Assembly (NCBI GenBank): GCA_963816545.1
Contig: CAWFLE010000007.1
Span: forward strand, 1,116,001-1,180,000
Reading direction: 5' to 3'
Length of the DNA stretch: 64,000 nucleotides
Origin: Albimonas sp963816545
GTDB lineage: Bacteria > Pseudomonadota > Alphaproteobacteria > Rhodobacterales > Rhodobacteraceae
Positions 7,941-14,761 of the stretch are shown here, one piece after another. Both the position numbers and the translations under genes were made by a program. The number at the start of each line of letters is the position of its first letter. Within the stretch, counting starts at the first letter, position 1. The notes beneath the pieces are model-generated. The model was given only the letters and a program-made list of their open reading frames with translations, had not been told where the DNA came from and did not search any database.

Positions 7941-9190
7941 CCTATGACACCAATCCCCACGGCAAAAGCTCGGCCGAGATCGAGCGCGAGATCGCCGAGG
8001 AGCGCGCAAGCCTCGACCGGGACGTCCACACGCTCCAGGACCAGATGAGCGTCGGCGCCCTGTTCGACCGTTTCGCCGGCTCCGCCGCGAACGAAAGCGG
8101 CGCGTTGGCCCGCAACCTCGGCGCCCAGATCCGCGACAACCCGCTGCCCGCGGCCATGATCGGCATCGGCGTGGCGTGGCTGATGTCGGGCCGCGGCGGC
8201 CCGCAGGCCCGCGTGAACTACGGCTACTCCCGCGACGCGATGCGGGACCCGTACTACCGCGACGACTTCGACGACTATGACCCGTACTATGCGGCCGCCG
8301 CCGACGGGGGCCAGGTGGGCATCCCCTACGGCGACGTGGACCCGGACATGGAGGGCAACGACGCCCGCTCCGTCATCGGCGGCGAGGGCATGGGCGACAC
8401 AGGCTCCGGCCCCGGAATGCATGAGCGCGCCAAGTCCGGCGTCCATGCGGCCGGCGCCTCCGCCAAGGCCGGCGCCCAGTCCGCGGGCGATTCGGCGAGG
8501 GCCGGGGCGCACCGGGCCGGCGACGCCGCCCGCTCCGGCGCCGCGGGCGTGAGCCGCGCGGCCGGCTCCGCGGCCTCGGGGGTCGGCCACGCCGCCCGCT
8601 CCGGCGCCTCGGGCGTGGGCTACGCCGCCCGCTCCGGCGCGGCCGGCGTCGGCTACGCGGCCCGCTCCGGCGCGGCCGGAATGGGCTACGCGGCCCGCTC
8701 CGCCGCCGGCTACGCCCGCTCCGGCGCCGACGAGGCCTCCGAGGCGTTTTACGAGCACCCCCTCGCGGCCGGCGCCCTCGCGCTCGCCGCCGGGGCCCTG
8801 CTCGGCGCCCTCGTGCCCAACTCGCGGCGCGAGAACGAGCTGATGGGCGAGCAGGCCGACGAGGCCCGCCGCTACGCCCGTGGCGAGATCGACCGCAACT
8901 TGGACCGCGCCGAGCGCGCGGCCGGCGCCATGGCCGATGAGGCCCGCCACATGGGCGAGGAGGCCCGCGAAAGCGTCGAGGGCCAGGCCCGCAAGCAGGA
9001 CGGCCGCCAGGCCGTCGACGCGGCCGAGGCCAAGGCCCGCGAGGGCGCGGACCGCATCAAGAAGGCCGGCGAGGCCGAGTGGAACAAGGACGACGACAAG
9101 TCCAAGTCCTCCACCGGCTCCACGACCCCCGGCACGACGGCCGCCTCGACCCCCGGCACGACCAAGCCGGGCGGCTCCTCGGGCATCTGA
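7937..9190 (+). CDS. DUF3618-domain protein with LEA-like 11-residue repeats
   Basis: A 417-residue protein. Residues 11-45 match DUF3618 (SSAEIEREIAEERASLDRDV). A short hydrophobic helix follows (PLPAAMIGIGVAWLMSGRGG), then an acidic Tyr/Asp-rich linker (YYRDDFDDYDPYYAAAADGG). Nine 11-residue repeats span residues 165-263, followed by a second membrane-type helix (PLAAGALALAAGALLGALVP, DUF883-like). A long charged helix rich in Glu/Arg/Ala and a Ser/Thr/Pro/Gly tail end the protein. It is the last gene of the EcfG-promoter operon. The most likely role is envelope or desiccation/osmotic protection, by analogy with 11-mer LEA and amphipathic-helix proteins; that is inference. Confidence 0.8.
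   Translation: MTYDTNPHGKSSAEIEREIAEERASLDRDVHTLQDQMSVGALFDRFAGSAANESGALARNLGAQIRDNPLPAAMIGIGVAWLMSGRGGPQARVNYGYSRDAMRDPYYRDDFDDYDPYYAAAADGGQVGIPYGDVDPDMEGNDARSVIGGEGMGDTGSGPGMHERAKSGVHAAGASAKAGAQSAGDSARAGAHRAGDAARSGAAGVSRAAGSAASGVGHAARSGASGVGYAARSGAAGVGYAARSGAAGMGYAARSAAGYARSGADEASEAFYEHPLAAGALALAAGALLGALVPNSRRENELMGEQADEARRYARGEIDRNLDRAERAAGAMADEARHMGEEARESVEGQARKQDGRQAVDAAEAKAREGADRIKKAGEAEWNKDDDKSKSSTGSTTPGTTAASTPGTTKPGGSSGI
8429..8725 (+). repeat. nine in-frame 33-base (11-residue) repeats
   Basis: Successive units read AKSGVHAAGAS, AKAGAQSAGDS, ARAGAHRAGDA, ARSGAAGVSRA, AGSAASGVGHA, ARSGASGVGYA, ARSGAAGVGYA, ARSGAAGMGYA and ARSAAGYARSG. The last four are nearly identical at DNA level, the first ones diverged, so expansion is recent at the 3' side. 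The 11-residue period fits an amphipathic helix of the LEA/alpha-synuclein type. Confidence 0.8.
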
Positions 9191-9205
9191 CGCAGGCCGA
9201 CCCTC

Positions 9206-9238
9206 GGGCGGAGGCGCGCACCCCGCGCCTCCGCCCTT
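9206..9238 (+). terminator. terminator-like hairpin after the stress operon
   Basis: Perfect 13-base stem GGGCGGAGGCGCG (9206-9218) and CGCGCCTCCGCCC (9224-9236) with loop CACCC, followed by TT and a C-rich stretch. It lies 15 bases after the DUF3618 gene stop. The U-tract is weak. Confidence 0.65.
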
Positions 9239-9304
9239 CCCCCTCTGGCGCCCGGCCGCGAAATGACTAGGCTGCGCGCAAAGACATGGAGGGAGGACTT
9301 TTAC

Positions 9305-10033
9305 GTGAACGCACCCGCCATGGGCGTGACCAAGCCCGTGCTCTCGGCCGCCGAGGCGCTCTCGGACGTGCCCGACGGCGCCACCGTGCTGATCGGCGGC
9401 TTCGGCGGCTCCGGCAACCCGGTGGAGCTGATCCACGCCCTGATCGACCAGGGCGCCCGCGACCTCACCGTGGTGAACAACAACGCCGGCAACGGCGATG
9501 TGGGCCTCGCCGCCCTGATCCGCGAGGGGCGCGTGGCGAAGATCATCTGCTCCTTCCCCCGCTCGGCCTCCGCCAAGGCGTTCACCGACGCCTACAACGC
9601 CGGGACCATCCAGCTCGAAACCGTCCCCCAGGGCACGCTCGCGGAGCGCATCCGCGCAGGCGGCGCCGGCGTCCCCGCCTTCTACACCCGCACCTCGGTG
9701 GGCACGCCCCTCGCCGACGGCAAGGAGGTCCGCAGCTTCGACGGCCGCGACTACGTCCTCGAACACGCCATCACCGGCGACTACGCCCTGGTGAAGGCCC
9801 TGCGCGCCGACCGCTGCGGCAACCTCACCTACTCCAAGACCGCGCGCAATTTCGGCCCGATCATGTGCATGGCCGCCCGCTGCGCCGTGGTGCAGGCGCT
9901 CGACCTCGCGGAGCCCGGCGCCCTCGACCCCGAAACCGTGGTCACCCCCGGCATCTTCGTCGGCCGCCTCGTCCACACCCCCGACGCGGTGCAGGAGCAG
10001 GTCCTCTTCGAACAGGGAGCGCGCCACCCATGA
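9305..10033 (+). CDS. pcaI: 3-oxoadipate CoA-transferase subunit A
   Basis: A 242-residue alpha subunit of a class I CoA-transferase, which moves CoA from succinyl-CoA to 3-oxoadipate (beta-ketoadipate pathway) in the cytoplasm. The family signature is near the start: DGATVLIGGFGGSGNPVELI, followed by LTVVNNNAGNGDVGLAALI, ICSFPRS and the VPQGTLAERIRAGGAGVPAFY block. The start GTG at 9305 is chosen because GGGAGGA ends 7 bases upstream; an earlier in-frame ATG (9263) lacks such a site. The stop overlaps the subunit B start (ATGA). Other oxoacid CoA-transferases (acetoacetate type) are close relatives, so the exact substrate is moderately certain. Confidence 0.88.
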   Translation: MNAPAMGVTKPVLSAAEALSDVPDGATVLIGGFGGSGNPVELIHALIDQGARDLTVVNNNAGNGDVGLAALIREGRVAKIICSFPRSASAKAFTDAYNAGTIQLETVPQGTLAERIRAGGAGVPAFYTRTSVGTPLADGKEVRSFDGRDYVLEHAITGDYALVKALRADRCGNLTYSKTARNFGPIMCMAARCAVVQALDLAEPGALDPETVVTPGIFVGRLVHTPDAVQEQVLFEQGARHP

Positions 10034-10716
10034 CCGAAGCCGCCGTCAAGAAGGGCCTCTCCCGCCGCCAGATGGCCTCGCGCGCCGCGCAGGACATCCC
10101 CGACCAGTCCTACGTCAACCTCGGCATCGGCATGCCCGAGCAGGTGGCCCAGTTCGTCCCCGAAGGCCGCCGCATCACCTACCACTCGGAGAACGGCGTC
10201 CTCGGCTTCGGCGAGCAGCCGCCCGAGGGGTCCGAGGACTGGGACCTCATCAACGCCGGCAAGAAGCCCGTGACGCTGCTGCCCGGCGCCTCGTTCTTCC
10301 ACCATGCCGACAGCTTCGCCATGATCCGCGGCGGGCATATCGACCTCGCCATCCTCGGCGCCTTCCAGATCGCGCCGAACGGGGACCTCGCCAACTGGCA
10401 GGCCGGCGACAACGCCATCCCGGCCGTGGGCGGCGCCATGGACCTCGTCTCAGGCGCCCGCTCGGTCTGGTGCCTGACCGAGCACACCACCAAGCAGGGC
10501 GAGCCGAAGCTGGTCTCCGCCTGCTCCTACGCGCTCACCGGCATCGGCGTGGTGTCGCGCATCTACACCAACCTCGCGGTGGTCCATGTCGTGGACGGCG
10601 CCTTCGTGCTCAAGGCCATCGCGCCGGGGGTGGAGCGCGCCGAGCTGCGGGATCTCACCGGCGCCCCCCTCGAAGAGGACGGCGAGGTGGAGACGATCTC
10701 CCCCCCAACTCTCTGA
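10030..10716 (+). CDS. pcaJ: 3-oxoadipate CoA-transferase subunit B
   Basis: A 228-residue beta subunit partner of the preceding gene. It carries the catalytic glutamate motif SENGVLGFG (residues about 56-64), whose Glu forms the CoA-thioester intermediate, plus YVNLGIGMPEQV near the N-terminus, GGHIDLAILGAFQ and KQGEPKLV. The four-base ATGA overlap with subunit A fits an obligate heteromer. The last residues (ISPPTL) are a little unusual and a C-run there (CCCCCCC near 10700) could hide an indel; this does not affect the catalytic part. No other pca genes are seen in the window. Confidence 0.9.
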   Translation: MTEAAVKKGLSRRQMASRAAQDIPDQSYVNLGIGMPEQVAQFVPEGRRITYHSENGVLGFGEQPPEGSEDWDLINAGKKPVTLLPGASFFHHADSFAMIRGGHIDLAILGAFQIAPNGDLANWQAGDNAIPAVGGAMDLVSGARSVWCLTEHTTKQGEPKLVSACSYALTGIGVVSRIYTNLAVVHVVDGAFVLKAIAPGVERAELRDLTGAPLEEDGEVETISPPTL

Positions 10717-10753
10717 AAAACGGCGCTCCGGGGGCCGGTCCGCCGGCCTCCCC

Positions 10754-10781
10754 TTGCGGAATCGCCGCATTCCCCTATCCT
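10754..10781 (+). promoter_or_regulatory. predicted promoter of infC
   Basis: TTGCGG (10754-10759), 16 bases, TATCCT (10776-10781), about 70 bases before the infC start. A plausible sigma-70-type promoter by sequence only. Confidence 0.4.
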
Positions 10782-10851
10782 ATGAAGGCAGGCGAGGCAG
10801 TCCCCGGGACCGCCCGCTTTTCGCGTTTAGGCCACAGAGGACGAGAAAGCC

Positions 10852-11394
10852 ATAGCCCGCAGACCCCATCAGGCGCCGCCCACCCGCGACACCGGCCCCA
10901 GAGTGAACGACAAGATCCGCGTCCCGCAGATCCGCCTCATCGACCATGAGGGCGAGAATCGCGGCGTGATCGACCCCCGCGACGCCATCCGCATGGCGGA
11001 GGAAGTGGGTCTCGACCTCGTGGAGATTTCCCCGAACGCGGATCCGCCCGTCTGCAAGATCATGGACTTCGGCAAGTTCAAATACGAACAGCAGAAGAAG
11101 CAGAACGAGGCGAAGAAGAAGCAGCGCGTCATCGAGATCAAGGAGGTCAAGTTCCGCCCGAACATCGACATCCATGATTACGAAGTGAAGATGCGCAACG
11201 TCACCCGCTTCCTTGAGGATGGCGACAAGGTCAAGGTCACCCTCCGCTTCCGCGGCCGCGAGATGGCGCACCAGGAGCTGGGCCGCGAGGTGCTGGAGCG
11301 CATCGCCTCCGACACGGTCGAGCTGGGCAAGGTCGAATCCATGCCCAAGATGGAAGGCCGCCAGATGATCATGGTCATCGGCCCCAAAGCCTGA
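10852..11394 (+). CDS. infC: translation initiation factor IF-3, ATA start codon
   Basis: A 180-residue IF-3 that binds the 30S subunit and proofreads start-codon/initiator tRNA pairing. N-domain (VNDKIRVPQIRLIDHEGENR, VDLVEISPNADPPVCKIMD-like block), linker (KFKYEQQKKQNEAKKKQ) and C-domain (KEVKFRPNIDIHDYEVK; MIMVIGPKA) are complete. Homologues begin with a Met-Ala-Arg-Arg-Pro segment; here that segment starts with ATA at 10852 (then ARRPHQAPPTRDTGPR). There is an in-frame TAG at 10828 and no ATG, GTG or TTG between it and the GTG at 10903, which would truncate the N-domain. A rare start codon is known in infC (AUU in Escherichia coli) as the basis of autoregulation. Confidence 0.93.
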   Translation: MARRPHQAPPTRDTGPRVNDKIRVPQIRLIDHEGENRGVIDPRDAIRMAEEVGLDLVEISPNADPPVCKIMDFGKFKYEQQKKQNEAKKKQRVIEIKEVKFRPNIDIHDYEVKMRNVTRFLEDGDKVKVTLRFRGREMAHQELGREVLERIASDTVELGKVESMPKMEGRQMIMVIGPKA

Positions 11395-11401
11395 GCGATC
11401 C

Positions 11402-11424
11402 GGCGCGCCGCAAGGCGCGCCTTT
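11402..11424 (+). terminator. hairpin after infC
   Basis: GGCGCGCC (11402-11409), GCAA loop, GGCGCGCC (11414-11421), then TTT. A short GC-rich stem eight bases after the infC stop; a modest terminator. Confidence 0.5.
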
Positions 11425-11550
11425 CCGCTCCCGATCCGCTCCCCCGAAGTTGTCGGCCGCATCATTTTCGACGCAATGTCGCAATCGACGCTTCGCGGGT
11501 GGAATTCCACGCGAACCGGTGAACCGCGAGACGATGGCCCCGACGCCATC

Positions 11551-12449
11551 ATGCGCATTCTCGCCTACGCGGCCGCGGCCGCGATACGTTCGGCGGTCCA
11601 GGCGCAAGCTCTGGCCTTGAAGGCGGACTTCCGCTCGGAGCCCGATTTGCGGGGCGCCGGCGCCGGTTCGCGTGTGTGGATGTGGCGCTGCCAGGCGCGG
11701 GCTTCGAACTGGACGAGGGCGACCGGGTCTCCAACCCGAGCGGTTGGCGCGACTCCCTTCAGGTGGATTTCGACCCGCGCTCCTATCTCCTCACCCTGAC
11801 GGCCACCAACGGCAACAGCTGCAAGCTCATCACCATCACGAAGTCCGGCATCGTCTTCGACAGCCCCGAGACGGTGACCGGCCTGCTTGCGCCGACCACC
11901 GGCCAGGCGGTTCGAAGCCCGACCCCCTTCGCGATCGATCTGAGCGGCACCGCCGATTCGGTCACCGTCGCCCATACCGCGGCGCCGGCGGCATCGTTCT
12001 CCCTGTTCGCGGGCTCCTCGGACGTGTTCCAGCTCATGACCGTCGCCGCCCCGACCGCCATTCCCCTGCCGGGCGTCCTGCGCCTGGCTTGCATCGGGAT
12101 CGCGGCCGTCGGCGCGCCTGAGCCCCAACCCCTGGAGGCGCCCGCCTCCGCCCTCTCGGATCCCCGCCCGCTCGATCTGAGCTGTACCGCCAACGTGGTG
12201 GCGGCGCCCCATGCCGCGGCCGGGACGGGCTTTCTCGGCCTCCGCGATACGGGTGCGTCGGGCGTGTTCCGCGTCGTGACCCGTCCCGCGGCGGCGGCCG
12301 TTCCCTTGCCCGGCGCGCCCTACCGCTCGGCGGTCTTGCCATCGGCGCCTTCGCCGCCTCCGCGCCCGCCGTCGCCGCGCCTGCAAACCGGGGCGCGGAC
12401 CCCGCCGGAATCCATGCCGACCGCCCCGAAAGGTTACCAAAACGGTTAA
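11551..12449 (+). pseudogene. decayed or frameshifted VPLPA-CTERM-like exported protein
   Basis: Reading starts with a signal-peptide-like sequence at ATG 11551 (MRILAYAAAAAIRSAVQAQA), shifts frame near 11660-11680, and continues as a secreted-type domain (VDFDPRSYLLTLTATNGNSC; SGIVFDSPETVTGLLAP). Two sorting-tail-like segments follow: TAIPLPGVLRLACIGIAAVG and, after a similar upstream block, AAAAVPLPG, which after another shift near 12325 continues LPLGGLAIGAFAAS. This resembles VPLPA/PEP-CTERM proteins whose C-terminal motif and helix are recognised by an exosortase. The duplicated tail, lost arginine end and at least two frame changes suggest a pseudogene, although sequencing indels may contribute. 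No exosortase gene is in the window. Confidence 0.45.
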
Positions 12450-12510
12450 TTCTACAAACCCACTCCAGCAACCCGTTGGAATCCCTAAAAATAGCCCTCG
12501 CCGTCCCCCT

Positions 12511-12550
12511 GTTTCGCTGCGAAACGCACCGCGGTTTCGCACGCGAAACC
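12511..12550. repeat. palindrome GTTTCGCTGCGAAAC and a variant copy
   Basis: GTTTCGCTGCGAAAC occupies 12511-12525. A related palindrome, GGTTTCGCACGCGAAACC, occupies 12533-12550. They lie in the intergenic gap before the nitrile hydratase-like operon. Exact copies of the 15-mer recur at 15085-15099, 58320-58334 and 58347-58361. Confidence 0.75.
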
Positions 12551-12588
12551 GTCTTGGCGCCGCCTCGCCCGCGGCGTAGCCTCGCCCC

Positions 12589-12921
12589 ATGACCGACCGA
12601 TCCTGGCACGACATGGGCGGCCTTCCCGCAGGCCCCATCGACCCCGCGACCCATGACTATGCGTTGTGGGAGAAGCGGGTGGACGCCCTTATGACGCTCG
12701 CCACCGCCAAGGGCCTGTTCACCGTGGACGGCCTCCGCCGCGCGCTGGAGGACATGGGCCCCGAGAGCTTCGAGACCATGACCTACTACGAGCGCTGGGT
12801 CGCCGCCGTGAACCGCAACCTGATCGAGGCCGGCGCCTACACCACCGCCGACCTGGCCGCCAAGCTGGCCGAGATCCGCGCCCGCGGGACCACCTACGGC
12901 GAGGCTCCTCCCTATGCCTGA
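12589..12921 (+). CDS. nitrile hydratase beta N-terminal half / thiocyanate hydrolase beta-like subunit
   Basis: A 110-residue protein matching the N-terminal helical half of nitrile hydratase beta subunits: WHDMGGLPAGPIDPATHDYA, LWEKRVDALMTLA, FETMTYYERWVAAVNRNLIE. In ordinary nitrile hydratases this is the front of a 220-residue beta chain. Here the chain ends with its own TGA, which overlaps the next ATG (12914). Known enzymes with a split beta chain are thiocyanate hydrolase (ScnB/ScnA/ScnC) and toyocamycin nitrile hydratase (ToyJKL). The order here (N-half, C-half, metal-binding chain) equals scnB-scnA-scnC. An alternative label is nitrile hydratase accessory protein. Confidence 0.75.
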   Translation: MTDRSWHDMGGLPAGPIDPATHDYALWEKRVDALMTLATAKGLFTVDGLRRALEDMGPESFETMTYYERWVAAVNRNLIEAGAYTTADLAAKLAEIRARGTTYGEAPPYA

Positions 12922-13191
12922 GCGGGTCCGCGTCCGCGCCTGGGCGCCCCGGGGCCTCCACGTCCGCGCGCCCTGGTACCTGCGCGGCAAGACCGGCGTG
13001 GTCGAGCGCGCCTCGGCGCCTTCCCCAACCCCGAGCAACTCGCCTACGGCCTCCCCGCCCCGAAGATCGAGCTCCTGCGCGTCCGCTTCACCATGGCCGA
13101 GCTGTGGGGCGAGGCCGCCGAGCGCCCCGAAGACACCCTCGACGCCGAGATCTTCGCCCACTGGCTGGAGCCGGAACCGGAGGCCAGCCCC
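12914..13191 (+). CDS. nitrile hydratase beta C-terminal half / thiocyanate hydrolase alpha-like subunit (frameshifted, no stop before next chain)
   Basis: Starts MPERVRVRAWAPRGLHVRAP and continues WYLRGKTGVVERA, the SH3-like barrel of the nitrile hydratase beta C-half. One base is missing near 13010: reading resumes as GAFPNPEQLAYGLPAPKIEL, then VRFTMAELWGEAAERPEDTL and FAHWLEPEPEASP. No stop codon separates it from the following metal-binding chain, whose ATG (13192) is in the same frame, so as written the two are fused through a His-rich stretch. The end coordinate given is the base before that ATG. Either a true beta-alpha fusion or a second indel hiding a stop. Confidence 0.65.
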
Positions 13192-13851
13192 ATGCCCCAT
13201 GACCACCACGACCACGAGCATCGCCTCAGCCCCTCCGGCCACCCCTACCGCGCGGACCAGGACGCCCCCCTGACCGACGCCCAGGCGCTGGAGATCGCGG
13301 TTCGGGAGCTGCTGATCGAAAAGGGCGTGACCACGGCCGAGGAGGTCTCGGCCGCCATCTCCCGCATGGACGCCCGCTCTCCCGCCATGGGCGCCCGCGT
13401 TGTGGCCCGCGCCTGGACGGACCCCGCCTACAAGGCCCGCCTGCTGGCGGACGGCTCCGCCGCCTCCCGGGAACTCGGCGCCGACATCGACGCCCTCAAG
13501 CTGGTGGTGGTGGAGAACGACGCGGCCACCCACAACATGATCGTCTGCACGCTGTGCTCCTGCTATCCGCGCACCCTGCTGGGCCTGCCGCCGGACTGGT
13601 ACAAGCAGCGCGCCTACCGCGCCCGCGCGGTGATCGAGCCCCGGACGGTCCTCCGCGAATTCGGCCTCGACCTGCCCGACGAGGTGCAGGTCCGCGTGCA
13701 TGACTCCACCGCCGACATGCGGTACATCGTGCTCCCCGCCCGCCCGGCGGGGACCGAGGGGTGGTCCGAGGAGGCGCTCGCCGACCTCGTCACCCGGGAC
13801 TGCATGATCGGCGTCGCGGTTCCCCGCCCGGAGGCCGCCGCCGCGGAGTAG
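13192..13851 (+). CDS. nitrile hydratase alpha / thiocyanate hydrolase gamma-like metal-binding subunit
   Basis: A 219-residue catalytic chain. The metal-binding claw motif VCTLCSCYP is present (cysteines to be oxidised to sulfinic/sulfenic acid); the T in CTLC marks the cobalt type rather than the iron type (CSLC). Other marks are the LLGLPPDWYKQRAYRARAVI block, GTEGWSEEALADLVTRD and an N-terminal histidine-rich stretch (MPHDHHDHEHR). It hydrates nitriles to amides, or in the SCNase branch hydrolyses thiocyanate. The C-terminal CMIGVAVPRP is, as I recall, closer to thiocyanate hydrolase gamma chains than to the usual SMIGT of nitrile hydratases, so substrate is open. No amidase gene is adjacent. 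Confidence 0.85.
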   Translation: MPHDHHDHEHRLSPSGHPYRADQDAPLTDAQALEIAVRELLIEKGVTTAEEVSAAISRMDARSPAMGARVVARAWTDPAYKARLLADGSAASRELGADIDALKLVVVENDAATHNMIVCTLCSCYPRTLLGLPPDWYKQRAYRARAVIEPRTVLREFGLDLPDEVQVRVHDSTADMRYIVLPARPAGTEGWSEEALADLVTRDCMIGVAVPRPEAAAAE

Positions 13852-13876
13852 ACGCGACCGGCATGAGCCACCCCGC

Positions 13877-14761
13877 ATGAGCGCGCCCACCGCGCCCGCC
13901 CTCGCCCGGCCCGAACTCCGGGGCATCGGCCTCTACCTGGTCGCGGTCTTCGCCTTCGCCATGATGGACGTGGTGGCGAAGCTCCTGCTCGTGCGCCACG
14001 ACCCGATCATGGTGGTCTGGGCGCGATACGCGAGCCAGGGGGCCTGGGCGGTGTTGATCCTCTCGCCGCGCCTCGTGTCGGTGGCGCGGACCTCCCAGCC
14101 AGGGCTCCAGATCCTGCGCTCGGTGCTGCCCTTCGGGGCGACGATGTTCTTCTTCTCCGCCCTCCAGGCCCTGCCGCTCGCGGAGGCGGTGGCGATCTTC
14201 GAGATCGCGCCCCTCCTGATCACCGCGCTGGCGTTCCTCTTCCTGGGCGAGAAGATCGGCCCGCGACGCTGGGCGGGGGTCGGGATCGGCTTCCTCGGCG
14301 CGCTCATCATCGTGCGGCCGGGCAGCGACGTGTTCTCGGTCGCGTCGCTCCTGCCCATGGCGGCGGCTACGTGCTTCGCGGGCTATGCCGTGGCCACGCG
14401 CCTGCTGAACGCGGGCGAGAGCGCCTGGACCTCGTTCCTGTGGACCGCCGTGATCGGGGCGCTGCTGGCCTCCCTGCTCCTGCCTTTCGGCTGGTCCACG
14501 CCGGACTGGCGGGACGCGCTGGTGATGTCGCTCTTCGGGCTGCTGGGGGGCGCGGGGCAGCTTCTGATGATCATGGCGCTGCGCCACGCCCCGGCCTCGG
14601 TGGTGGCGCCGTTCAACTACACCGGCCTCGTCTATTCCGCCTTCTGGGGCTTCATGGTGTTCTCCGAGCTGCCGGACGCCTGGACGTGGGTGGGCGCCTC
14701 GGTGATCGTGAGCGCGGGGCTCTACGTGTGGTGGCGCGAACGGGTGAGGGCTTCGGCATGA
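13877..14761 (+). CDS. DMT-family (EamA) transporter
   Basis: A 294-residue inner-membrane protein with about ten transmembrane helices in two EamA repeats. First repeat: GIGLYLVAVFAFAMMDVVAK, PLAEAVAIFEIAPLLITALA, EKIGPRRWAGVGIGFLGALI. Second repeat: LMIMALRHAPASVVAPFNYT and LVYSAFWGFMVFSELPDAWT. The family exports metabolites such as amino acids. The start ATG at 13877 follows the nitrile hydratase-like operon by 25 bases. It overlaps the downstream acyltransferase by four bases (ATGA). Substrate unknown. Confidence 0.9.
   Translation: MSAPTAPALARPELRGIGLYLVAVFAFAMMDVVAKLLLVRHDPIMVVWARYASQGAWAVLILSPRLVSVARTSQPGLQILRSVLPFGATMFFFSALQALPLAEAVAIFEIAPLLITALAFLFLGEKIGPRRWAGVGIGFLGALIIVRPGSDVFSVASLLPMAAATCFAGYAVATRLLNAGESAWTSFLWTAVIGALLASLLLPFGWSTPDWRDALVMSLFGLLGGAGQLLMIMALRHAPASVVAPFNYTGLVYSAFWGFMVFSELPDAWTWVGASVIVSAGLYVWWRERVRASA

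Noticed and set aside
8429..8725. Tandem repeats considered as a CRISPR array
   Set aside because: Units are contiguous 33-base in-frame codons without spacers, inside a coding sequence.
7541..10027. 828-codon minus-strand open frame opposite the stress operon and pcaI
   Set aside because: Low-complexity Gly/Ala/Val/His translation, antisense to four well-supported genes. An artefact of very high third-position GC.
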